IMG/VR virus record: IMGVR_UViG_3300036766_002268
Coordinates: 1 to 34,966 of that record
Length of the DNA: 34,966 bases
From: a virus
Direction: 5' to 3' (one strand)
Shown: piece by piece, positions 7,702-13,091 of the stretch
How the letters are laid out: each line of letters starts with the position of its first letter
Position numbering within the stretch: position 1 is the stretch's first letter
Made by a program: the position numbers and the translations under genes
The notes under the pieces: model-generated
Databases searched by the model: none
The model's input: the letters and a program-made list of their open reading frames with translations, nothing else
What the model was told of the DNA's origin: nothing

Positions 7702-7737
7702 CAAAAGGGGGAAGGAGGAAGGAGATTCTTTTAAAAT

Positions 7738-8016
7738 ATGAAAACAAGAGTTAACATCATCCGAAATCAAAAGCGGGAAATCACCTTCGATGAGGTTATA
7801 GGCTTTGAGAATTTCTTTATCCATGAACATGAGGTTAACCTTCCACTTTTAAAGGAGTTGATAACTTGTGTCCGCAAGTACAACAGCGCATGGGTGGAAC
7901 TGGCGGATTCTCTTTTAAATGCTGCTCCAGTTGATTTAAAGCATTCTCTATACACTCAATTGAACCAGGTTGATTCTCTGATTGATTTTTCCCCTGATTC
8001 TGAAAAGTATACATAA
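7738..8016 (+). CDS. Hypothetical protein, overlaps a gene on the other strand
   Basis: A 92-residue protein starting MKTRVNIIRNQKREITFDEVIGFENFF. Evidence for expression: an extended -10 promoter at 7660, a leader hairpin, and a long purine-rich ribosome site (GGAGGAAGGAG) 13 bases before ATG. The last 182 bases overlap, in antisense, the end of the minus-strand gene 7835-8215. Both frames look protein-like, so one may be false or the pair may be truly convergent and overlapping. No family recognised. Confidence 0.45.
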   Translation: MKTRVNIIRNQKREITFDEVIGFENFFIHEHEVNLPLLKELITCVRKYNSAWVELADSLLNAAPVDLKHSLYTQLNQVDSLIDFSPDSEKYT

Positions 8017-8215
8017 TAGATTGAACGCGACGTGCGGCTAAATCAACCAGTCGGTCAAATCTGTCTTTTGGTTGTGGGTAACCGCTTCTACTTCGCGTTA
8101 CACATTCGTTGTGAAAATGTAATATTTTATTTCGCTTGTCTTTCGGAATCCCCTTCAAGGCGGCCCCGGCTCTAAAAAGTCTAAGTTCCATTTCTTCTGA
8201 TATTGCAACGTTCAT
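7835..8215 (-). CDS. Hypothetical protein with C-terminal zinc knuckle
   Basis: A 126-residue protein starting MNVAISEEMELRLFRAGAAL. A C-terminal RCCTCGHK resembles half of a zinc ribbon. ATG follows AAGGAGG at six bases and overlaps the upstream stop as ATGA. The junction sequence AAGGAGGGTCGGATGA is repeated exactly at the previous gene junction (8487-8502). It is the third gene of a coupled three-gene minus-strand set. The downstream third overlaps the plus-strand gene at 7738-8016. Function unknown. Confidence 0.62.
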   Translation of the reverse strand: MNVAISEEMELRLFRAGAALKGIPKDKRNKILHFHNECVTRSRSGYPQPKDRFDRLVDLAARRVQSIMYTFQNQGKNQSENQPGSIECIENALNQLEQHLKENPPVPPMRCCTCGHKLSTPLKVEG

Positions 8216-8490
8216 CCGACCCTCCTTTTCTCGTTATACTTATCCTTGGCGACTGTGAGTTTGGCGAATAACTCCTTAATAGCATCTTTGATTTCGTATG
8301 GTTCTGTCTTGTTTTGCAGCATCTCTAAAAATATTACGGTCAATTGTGCTCTGTCCGCTGATTTCATTATTGCGTTTTCATTCTCCATATGCTCTTCAAT
8401 TGCCTCTACTACCGCACGGATAAAGCTTTCACGATAGTACGCCAATTTCCCGAGCGTGGCATCTTCTTGCCAAATTACACTTGGTATCAT
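8212..8490 (-). CDS. Hypothetical helical protein
   Basis: A 92-residue protein starting MIPSVIWQEDATLGKLAYYRESF. The frame is open 15 codons further upstream, but ATG at 8490 is directly preceded by AAGGAGG at six bases and overlaps the upstream stop (ATGA), so the shorter form is real. It is mostly helical and charged and ends in RRVG, the same four residues as the upstream gene, because the coupling sequence is duplicated. No known family. Confidence 0.65.
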   Translation of the reverse strand: MIPSVIWQEDATLGKLAYYRESFIRAVVEAIEEHMENENAIMKSADRAQLTVIFLEMLQNKTEPYEIKDAIKELFAKLTVAKDKYNEKRRVG

Positions 8491-8792
8491 CCGACCCTCC
8501 TTGATTCTCTTGGCCAGATTTTCAACAGCGGCCAAAGGTTTAAAACCTGATTGTCGCTGAGATCGAGATCGTTTTGGATGGCCTCAATAACCCAGACGAT
8601 AGATTCACGACCACCTACCGCACCACTCAAACGAGGGTAGGTCATATCAAAACTGGAGGCCGCCTGTGTTAAGCTGCCGTGTTTAACGATCAACATGGTT
8701 CGAACCAGTTTCAAGTTTTTTGGCGATATTGCTCGCCAGTCCAGTTTTGGATTTGCGTCATGCATTACATTGTTCATGGTGATTGAATTCAT
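8487..8792 (-). CDS. Small HTH protein, possible early regulator
   Basis: A 101-residue protein with a predicted helix-turn-helix at about residues 36-62 (GSLTQAASSFDMTYPRLSGAV) and a helical C-terminus. Start ATG follows AGGAG at six bases. It is the first of three coupled minus-strand genes and lies downstream of the leftward promoter at 9803-9831. A small DNA-binding protein early after the main leftward promoter occupies the position of Mu Ner, but I see no specific sequence match to Ner. Regulatory role is inference. Confidence 0.62.
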   Translation of the reverse strand: MNSITMNNVMHDANPKLDWRAISPKNLKLVRTMLIVKHGSLTQAASSFDMTYPRLSGAVGGRESIVWVIEAIQNDLDLSDNQVLNLWPLLKIWPRESRRVG

Positions 8793-8839
8793 GTATTTGC
8801 TCCTATAAATTTTATTTTAAATAATGACGATATTGAAGA

Positions 8840-9226
8840 ATGAAAATAAATGAATTGCTTCAAAATGTGAAAAAACATGAAAAGAGGGTTTCGAGTTTGA
8901 TGGAATATATTTCTGAGGGGAAGTATGACGCCTCCGGTGAGAGGGGAATTCCAACCGGCAAAAAACCAGTTGAAATTCTTGCGACACTCATTAAACATAA
9001 TGGCCATAATCCCATTGCGTATTGGAAAATTTCGCATGAGAATAGAGACCTCGCCGAGGTTTCGTTCCAGATTGCCAGGCTCTTTAACCACGGAGGAGAC
9101 AGCGCGCTCTGTTTTTTTTACGACAACGAGATCATTAAAAAATATGATTTGCCGGCAGAGAACCTTCTTCATATAACAGCCTGCCTGCCAACAGCAGATT
9201 TCTTTTTCCATTCCAATCTTTTTTGA
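8840..9226 (+). CDS. Hypothetical protein, opposed to early operon
   Basis: A 128-residue protein starting MKINELLQNVKKHEKRVSSLMEYISEGKYD. The composition is protein-like (charged helices, then PVEILATLIKHNGHNPIAYW), clearly better than the hydrophobic antisense frame. The ribosome site is weak (GAAG directly before ATG). Its 3' end overlaps the convergent gene 9169-9687 by 58 bases, and its 5' end is 47 bases from the divergent HTH gene. No family recognised; candidate accessory gene expressed independently of the leftward operon. Confidence 0.55.
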   Translation: MKINELLQNVKKHEKRVSSLMEYISEGKYDASGERGIPTGKKPVEILATLIKHNGHNPIAYWKISHENRDLAEVSFQIARLFNHGGDSALCFFYDNEIIKKYDLPAENLLHITACLPTADFFFHSNLF

Positions 9227-9687
9227 GACAGGCCTCTGCAGTGGTCACTTATTATGTATAATTCAGTTGCTACAAAAATACCTGAATTAACAATCTTGTT
9301 GGCAAACGCTGGGCGTGATTTTGCGTACTCAATAAAATCATCCTGAATCAACAAAAAATTGTCAACACCAGAGCCGAGTGCAGATTTTATGCGTTTTAGA
9401 AAAGGAATCAGTTCGCGGTATTCTCCGGCAAAGTTTTGTTTTAACGAACGGATTTCTTTTCTATAAACATTCAGAAGATTTTTATATCGACGCTTGGCTT
9501 TGATTGGCGCTTCGCATGATCGTAGGTTACTATTCACGCTCTCAAGGGAACCCTCTCCGAATCGTGACATCAGTTCGATGTTTCGCTCCTGCAACTCGAC
9601 AATCTTCTTCAGGTTTATATTGACCTCCTGAAACAACCTCATCGATTCCTCGTTCATCTTGATTTCAATTCCCATTTTTCTTTCCAC
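9169..9687 (-). CDS. Coiled-coil protein, first gene after leftward promoter
   Basis: A 172-residue protein, helical, with a coiled-coil stretch around SMRLFQEVNINLKKIVELQE. The frame is open to an ATG at 9714, but that codon has no ribosome site. A GTG at 9687 follows GGAGG at five bases and is preferred; ATGs at 9675 and 9657 are other options. It is the first gene on the leftward transcript from the predicted promoter at 9803-9831. The early position suggests a control or host-takeover role, but I do not recognise a family. Confidence 0.6.
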   Translation of the reverse strand: MERKMGIEIKMNEESMRLFQEVNINLKKIVELQERNIELMSRFGEGSLESVNSNLRSCEAPIKAKRRYKNLLNVYRKEIRSLKQNFAGEYRELIPFLKRIKSALGSGVDNFLLIQDDFIEYAKSRPAFANKIVNSGIFVATELYIISDHCRGLSQKRLEWKKKSAVGRQAVI

Positions 9688-9784
9688 AAAACCCTCCATT
9701 AATCTTCTTGTCATTCCCGGCGCGGATTATATAGTTCCTTCGCCGAGGTTGCTGTGGTTGCCCGTCCCGAGTCTGGACGAAATA

Positions 9785-9805
9785 AACAACAACAACAACA
9801 ACAAT
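9785..9805. repeat. AAC trinucleotide repeat at start of leftward transcript
   Basis: Six tandem AAC units followed by AAT, read as GTT repeats on the leftward transcript. They begin right after the predicted -10 element (9803-9808), so they would form the first bases of the leader. Changes in copy number by slippage could alter promoter clearance or leader length. No gene overlaps it. Confidence 0.6.
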
Positions 9806-9831
9806 ATCGGTGGAATAATTCAACTTGTCAA
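9803..9831 (-). promoter_or_regulatory. Leftward early promoter
   Basis: Read leftward, the sequence has a perfect -35 TTGACA (9831-9826), a 17-bp spacer (9825-9809) and a -10 GATATT (9808-9803, four of six matches). The spacer contains one arm of the 13-bp inverted repeat, and the second arm lies just upstream of the -35. It would drive the leftward early genes, divergently from the repressor gene, as the Mu early promoter does. Confidence 0.65.
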
Positions 9832-9854
9832 CTAAAAAGTGGAATTATTCCACC
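9809..9854. promoter_or_regulatory. Operator region: 13-bp perfect inverted repeat
   Basis: GGTGGAATAATTC (9809-9821) and GAATTATTCCACC (9842-9854) are exact reverse complements. Each arm is also a near-palindrome on its own: GTGGAATTATTCCAC (9839-9853) is perfect around its central base, and the copy at 9810-9824 has one mismatch. A third, weaker half-site (TGGAATT, 9874-9880) follows. Centres lie 29 and 34 bp apart. This fits cooperative binding by the adjacent HTH repressor over the leftward promoter and its own start. In Mu the equivalent operators also serve as transposition enhancer. Confidence 0.7.
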
Positions 9855-9910
9855 ATTCCGCTTGTTTTTTTGCTGGAATTTAATTTTTTAGGGGTTTTTT
9901 GACCGATAAT

Positions 9911-10342
9911 ATGAGCATCGTTGCTGAAAGAATGAAAAAAATCCTAAACAAGTTAGATTTGCAAGCATCAAGTTTAGCTGAAGAATTAGGTATAACCAAA
10001 TCGGCAATGTCAAAAATTACCCTTGGCAAAGTTAAGGAACTGTCTGGTTCGGTTGTTGAACTCTTGCGCCTTAAATACAACATCAATCCAACCTGGCTGC
10101 AAACTGGCGAAGGGGAGATGTTTCTGCAACCGCAAGGCTTACCGGGCGAACTGGGAAACTTGCCGCCGGACGTTCAGGACGTAATCAAACTCTTGCTCGA
10201 AAATCCTGATTGGGCGAGGGCAACAAGGAATGTCTTAAAGGGGGGCGAAGTTGCGATCGATTATGCGCGTACCTTTGCGGAACTCCCGGAGAAGCAAAGA
10301 TTAGCCATCATGCAGATGATACAAAGTTTTCAACACGGGTAA
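9911..10342 (+). CDS. HTH phage repressor (CI-like)
   Basis: A 143-residue regulator. Residues 10-45 form a Cro/CI helix-turn-helix (QASSLAEELGITKSAMSKIT), followed by LKYNINPTWLQTGEGEMF, a phrase typical of phage CI-like repressors, and a helical C-terminus (LPPDVQDVIKLLLENPDW) for oligomerisation. There is no LexA-type peptidase domain, so induction is not by ordinary RecA cleavage. The frame is open to a TTG at 9899 that has AGGGG close by; ATG at 9911 has no clear ribosome site, so the exact start is uncertain. It lies beside the operators at 9809-9854 and divergent from the early promoter, so it most likely maintains lysogeny. Confidence 0.82.
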   Translation: MSIVAERMKKILNKLDLQASSLAEELGITKSAMSKITLGKVKELSGSVVELLRLKYNINPTWLQTGEGEMFLQPQGLPGELGNLPPDVQDVIKLLLENPDWARATRNVLKGGEVAIDYARTFAELPEKQRLAIMQMIQSFQHG

Positions 10343-10401
10343 AGTTTGTCTTTTTTATTGTCGAAAAGATCTTGATTAGTCTTTAAATTTTGGAGGTGTT
10401 T

Positions 10402-11049
10402 ATGGGTTTTGTTTTAGGGCTTCTCTATTTTTTGATTCCTATTTTTACTCTTATTGGTTTTTTGTTATTTTCAAAAGGCCAAATTTTTTTCGGCTCGTTT
10501 TTTCTACTCGTGGGTTTGGGCAACATTCACACCGTAATGAATATTCGGAAGAAGAGATTATATGCGAAAAATCCGGATGCCTATAAACCAAAGGTTGTTA
10601 AAAATGGCTTAAAGTTTAAAATATCCGCTTATTCATTCGTTATTACAAATGACGGAAAATTGAAATACTATATGGGTATGGGTAAAGATAAATCAATCCC
10701 CCTATCTGATGTTGACCGAATAGATTTTATACAGGACAAAGTGTTAACGATTCAACGTAAAGTTAAAGATGGAAATTGTCCAGAGTGTAAATCTGAATCT
10801 GCGACAACGATGACGAAAGGTTTTGGCGCAGGCAAAGCAATCGTTGGAGCCGTCGCGGTTGGTCCACTTGGTCTGTTAGCTGGTTTGGCTGGTTCTCAAA
10901 ATATTACGAGGGTCTGTAACCAGTGTGGGTATCAGTGGGTGCCTGGGTTTAACGGGGATTCAATAAAGATACCACCAATGAATCTGGTTACGCCAATCTT
11001 GAAATCTTTGAACGAACATATAAAAAAACGAAACGCTGAGACAGCGTAA
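10402..11049 (+). CDS. Membrane protein with PH-like middle and zinc ribbon
   Basis: A 215-residue protein. Two hydrophobic helices at about 3-24 and 28-46 anchor it in the membrane. Residues 65-120 read as a small beta domain of bacterial PH type (FKISAYSFVITNDGKLKYY). Then come two cysteine pairs, CPEC (126-129) and CNQC (172-175), separated by a glycine/alanine hydrophobic stretch (about 140-165). ATG at 10402 is set by GGAGG at five bases; an in-frame TTG at 10390 is unlikely. Position next to the repressor suggests expression in the lysogen and a possible superinfection-exclusion or host-fitness role, by inference. Confidence 0.62.
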   Translation: MGFVLGLLYFLIPIFTLIGFLLFSKGQIFFGSFFLLVGLGNIHTVMNIRKKRLYAKNPDAYKPKVVKNGLKFKISAYSFVITNDGKLKYYMGMGKDKSIPLSDVDRIDFIQDKVLTIQRKVKDGNCPECKSESATTMTKGFGAGKAIVGAVAVGPLGLLAGLAGSQNITRVCNQCGYQWVPGFNGDSIKIPPMNLVTPILKSLNEHIKKRNAETA

Positions 11050-11117
11050 TACTGAAGGCTGTACAATGTTAAGCGAAATCTCTGAGCAAACAGAAAATAC
11101 AGAGCCATCGGAATTAA

Positions 11118-11237
11118 TTCAGAAGTACTGTACCATGCTCCGGCAAGAAGGGCGGCGTGGTTGGTTGTACGGCTGACGGCAAGTATCAATGTAAAGACGG
11201 CAGCGTCAGCCAGAGCAAGAAGATTTGTGTGAAGTAA
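11118..11237 (+). pseudogene. Remnant of a small cysteine-rich protein gene
   Basis: One frame reads, up to a TAA at 11235, a compact cysteine-rich end: PCSGKKGGVVGC, then TADGKYQCKDGSVS, then QSKKICVK. This C/G/K pattern looks like the conserved C-terminus of small exported bacterial proteins. An in-frame TAA lies immediately upstream (11115-11117) and there is no start codon between, so the N-terminal part is gone. The local DNA is richer in G and C than its surroundings, which fits an acquired and then broken cargo gene. A 36-codon frame at 11065 overlaps it in another frame and could be the shifted upstream part. Confidence 0.5.
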
Positions 11238-11296
11238 ACGGAATATTAACGCTAAAGCGATTGCTCTTTTGTAATGAATTTTGTATATTGATAGTG

Positions 11297-11325
11297 TTGA
11301 CGTGGTGTCTATAAAGCGGTATCTG
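11297..11325 (+). promoter_or_regulatory. Promoter of the DUF5678-like/retropepsin pair
   Basis: TTGACG (11297-11302), a 17-bp spacer and TATCTG (11320-11325) form a reasonable sigma-70 promoter 16 bases before the ATG of the first gene of the pair. The short leader still contains GAGGA as ribosome site. It suggests the pair is expressed on its own, independently of the repressor transcript. Confidence 0.45.
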
Positions 11326-11340
11326 CACAGAGGAATAGCA

Positions 11341-11574
11341 ATGTTGGAACAAGAATTTAAATATTTCGACTCAAACAGGGATCAACTCATTAAGGGGCAT
11401 GAGAATCAATATATTATAATTTATAAGAATAAAGTATTGGGTTATTACGATAATGAAGTTCAAGCAATTAAAGAAACCCTTAAAACTCACGAGCTCGGAA
11501 CTTTCTTTGTAAACAAATGCATCCCAAGAGATCAGGACATTCAGAAATATCATTCCAGAGTAGCCTTTAGTTAA
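11341..11574 (+). CDS. DUF5678-like small protein
   Basis: A 77-residue protein. The segment HENQYIIIYKNKVLGYYDNEVQAI fits the DUF5678-like pattern (a short beta-sheet domain 'kyvaiyknevvg..dd..eA...'). ATG at 11341 follows GAGGA at eight bases; an in-frame TTG 20 codons upstream lies before the promoter and is rejected. Its TAA overlaps by one base the ATG of the retropepsin-like gene, so the two are translationally coupled. Small proteins of this kind are often found just before clan-AA aspartic protease genes in bacteria; the joint role is unknown. Confidence 0.65.
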   Translation: MLEQEFKYFDSNRDQLIKGHENQYIIIYKNKVLGYYDNEVQAIKETLKTHELGTFFVNKCIPRDQDIQKYHSRVAFS

Positions 11575-12128
11575 TGAGCGATCAATCATTTTTACCTCGC
11601 GCCTTTACGGCTCAGGCGGATGGAATATTAAATGTATTAAAAACGGAATTCCATGTCAGCCAGGCTTCTGATATTTCAGGGACAAATCAGGAGATGGTCA
11701 AAGCTTTGGGAATCTGGGATACCGGGGCAACCAATACGGCGATCAGTCAGAAGTTAGCCTCGCAATTATCATTAAAACCAATAAGTCAGGCCAGAGTGGA
11801 TGGAGTTCATGGTCATGAAACTGTAAACGTGTACATGGTTGATATCGTTTTACCAAATCGTGTTTTAATCGGTTCCGTAAAAGTTTCAGAAGCAAAAAAT
11901 CTTTTAGATTGTGATTTACTCATTGGTATGGATCTCATTTGTTTGGGCGATTTTGCGGTGACAAATCATGAGAATAAAACGACCTTAACGTTTAGAATTC
12001 CACCGAATAATAAACATATCGATTTCGTTGAAGAAATCAGCAGAAACAATGAGAATCAAAAAAGTTTCGCAAATAAATACACAGGCGGTCAAGGCGGATC
12101 AAAACGGAAGTCTTCGCGGCGAAAATAA
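11574..12128 (+). CDS. Retropepsin-like aspartic protease
   Basis: A 184-residue protein of the clan AA (retropepsin-like) type. The catalytic-loop signature is IWDTGATNTAIS (D49-T50-G51-A52), and the second half-site hydrophobic-glycine motif is LLIGMDLI (115-122). Single-domain proteases of this size act as dimers. No signal peptide, so probably cytoplasmic; the C-terminus after 150 is polar with a basic tail (SKRKSSRRK). Coupled by TAATG to the DUF5678-like gene. Not part of standard phage morphogenesis; likely cargo or a regulatory/immunity module, as inference. Confidence 0.8.
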   Translation: MSDQSFLPRAFTAQADGILNVLKTEFHVSQASDISGTNQEMVKALGIWDTGATNTAISQKLASQLSLKPISQARVDGVHGHETVNVYMVDIVLPNRVLIGSVKVSEAKNLLDCDLLIGMDLICLGDFAVTNHENKTTLTFRIPPNNKHIDFVEEISRNNENQKSFANKYTGGQGGSKRKSSRRK

Positions 12129-12145
12129 GCAAATCTTAAAATTTC

Positions 12146-12174
12146 TTGACATTATGTCTCTTTGATAATATTTT
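12146..12174 (+). promoter_or_regulatory. Promoter with palindrome over -35, leaderless start
   Basis: TTGACA (12146-12151), 17-bp spacer and TATTTT (12169-12174). A perfect 5-1-5 palindrome GACAT-T-ATGTC (12148-12158) overlaps the -35 and may be an operator. The predicted start of transcription (about 12181) coincides with the GTG start codon of the next gene, which has no ribosome site, so the message would be leaderless. The same CTTGACATT core occurs at 18368. Confidence 0.55.
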
Positions 12175-12180
12175 CTTTTC

Positions 12181-12420
12181 GTGTCACAAGCTCAGCAACT
12201 CACGTTTGACTTCAAAGAATATTTTCGTTTAGACGAAGAACTTTTAACACCGATAGAAATGGCCAGAAAGTTACGCATATCGACAAAGACCCTGGCTCGT
12301 AAGCGTCTTGCCGGAGAGATTGCCTTTGTGGAAATATCGCCTCGCACATTTCGATATCCCAAACAAGACGGCGTTGAATATTTAGAATCACGCTACAGAA
12401 GAAACGATTGGCTCAATTAA
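12181..12420 (+). CDS. Small HTH protein, candidate late activator
   Basis: A 79-residue protein with a helix-turn-helix of the excisionase/MerR-like type at residues about 21-50 (TPIEMARKLRISTKTLARKR) followed by a wing-like VEISPRTFRYPK segment. Start is GTG at 12181; no Shine-Dalgarno sequence precedes it and the predicted promoter places +1 at the GTG. It lies immediately before the first late promoter (12426-12495), where Mu has its late activator C. A role as activator of the late promoters is plausible from position and fold but untested; it could instead be an excisionase-type or repressor protein. Confidence 0.68.
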   Translation: MSQAQQLTFDFKEYFRLDEELLTPIEMARKLRISTKTLARKRLAGEIAFVEISPRTFRYPKQDGVEYLESRYRRNDWLN

Positions 12421-12425
12421 TCTAA

Positions 12426-12495
12426 AGACAAATCGGACAATTCGGACATTTTACCCCACTTAGGCCTTGAGATTTATTTTGATCTATGCTAGTTT
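12426..12495 (+). promoter_or_regulatory. Late promoter 1 with triple 9-bp direct repeats
   Basis: Three tandem 9-bp units of consensus rGACAwwTC/TT run from 12426 to 12452. Then GGCCTTG (12463-12469) leads into the weak -35 TTGAGA (12467-12472), a 17-bp spacer and -10 TAGTTT (12490-12495). A copy at 18650-18719 matches in sequence and in every spacing (15 bp between repeat core and GGCCTTG, 33 bp from there to GGCAT). Weak core elements with conserved upstream repeats point to an activator-dependent promoter. It drives the terminase-portal-head genes. Confidence 0.7.
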
Positions 12496-12500
12496 TCGGC

Positions 12501-12764
12501 ATGGATTTATTCACCAACAAAATAGATATCAATCAACTTCTGACTCTTGTAGTACTCGTTACCGGGGCGGCGCTTTTCTATTTTCGATCACTCAGAGACA
12601 TCTCTATAAAACTGGCCGTTCACGATCTGGAAATCAAGGCTCTGTTTGAATCTTTAAGTTCGAATACCTCAGAGCTAAAAGAAATTACAAAAGAACTACA
12701 CATCATTGCCGTTGAGCTGGCAGGCAAGACCACAATTACCCCAAAGACAAGGAAAAAATTATGA
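12501..12764 (+). CDS. Small membrane protein, lysis or holin candidate
   Basis: An 87-residue protein: short N-terminus, one membrane helix at about residues 12-30 (LLTLVVLVTGAALFYF), then a coiled coil and a basic C-terminus. An in-frame ATG at 12486 lies inside the -10 region of the promoter, so ATG 12501 is the start. It is only five bases after the -10 element, so the message is probably leaderless. It overlaps the next membrane gene by ATGA. Position and topology fit a lysis accessory (holin/antiholin or spanin-like) but no specific family is recognised. Confidence 0.6.
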   Translation: MDLFTNKIDINQLLTLVVLVTGAALFYFRSLRDISIKLAVHDLEIKALFESLSSNTSELKEITKELHIIAVELAGKTTITPKTRKKL

Positions 12765-13090
12765 GCGAAGAAAACAAACTTCTGGCCGAAGAAAATCAGC
12801 GCCTTCACGACGAACTGGGTACGGTTACTGCAGAAAGAGATGCGGCGAGACTTCTTCTCGAAGCGGAAAAGAAAAAAATGCCGGTTCGTTTTGGCCGCGC
12901 ATTCTGGGCGATGGTAACTGCGGCGTTTTTGCTCGTTGGCGGATATTTTAGCCCGCTTTCAACTGTTGAGATCATGGGGTCAAAGTTTGAGTCCACAAAT
13001 CTCTTGCAGCTTGCCGGGATTGTGATTCTTCTCGGAACATTTTTCGGCCCGTTGATTCTCGCTGCAATCACGGCATATAAATCGAAATAA
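12761..13090 (+). CDS. Membrane protein with N-terminal coiled coil, holin-like
   Basis: A 109-residue protein. Residues 1-40 are a coiled coil (NKLLAEENQRLHDELGTVTA), followed by two membrane helices at about 47-65 and 82-104. The start overlaps the upstream stop as ATGA, so it is translated by coupling. With the preceding one-helix protein it makes a two-gene membrane cassette before the terminase, a place where transposable phages often keep lysis genes. A holin function is likely but not proven; no endolysin is adjacent. Confidence 0.58.
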   Translation: MSEENKLLAEENQRLHDELGTVTAERDAARLLLEAEKKKMPVRFGRAFWAMVTAAFLLVGGYFSPLSTVEIMGSKFESTNLLQLAGIVILLGTFFGPLILAAITAYKSK

Positions 13091-13091
13091 A

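Noticed and set aside
8789-9211. Minus-strand 140-codon frame opposite 8840-9226
   Set aside because: Aromatic- and hydrophobic-rich translation without ribosome site; the plus frame is more protein-like.
9785-9854. CRISPR-like repeat pattern
   Set aside because: Only one inverted pair and a trinucleotide run; no spacer-repeat periodicity. No CRISPR array, tRNA or rRNA was seen anywhere.
9899-9910. TTG start for the repressor
   Set aside because: Possible because AGGGG is near, but spacing is short and an ATG is four codons in; kept only as an alternative.
11065-11175. 36-codon frame MLSEISEQTEN... as a gene
   Set aside because: No ribosome site and it overlaps the better cysteine-rich remnant in another frame; noted only as a possible shifted part of it.
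12486-12500. ATG start of the first late gene at 12486
   Set aside because: It lies inside the -10 region of the promoter that is conserved at 18714, so it would not be in the message.
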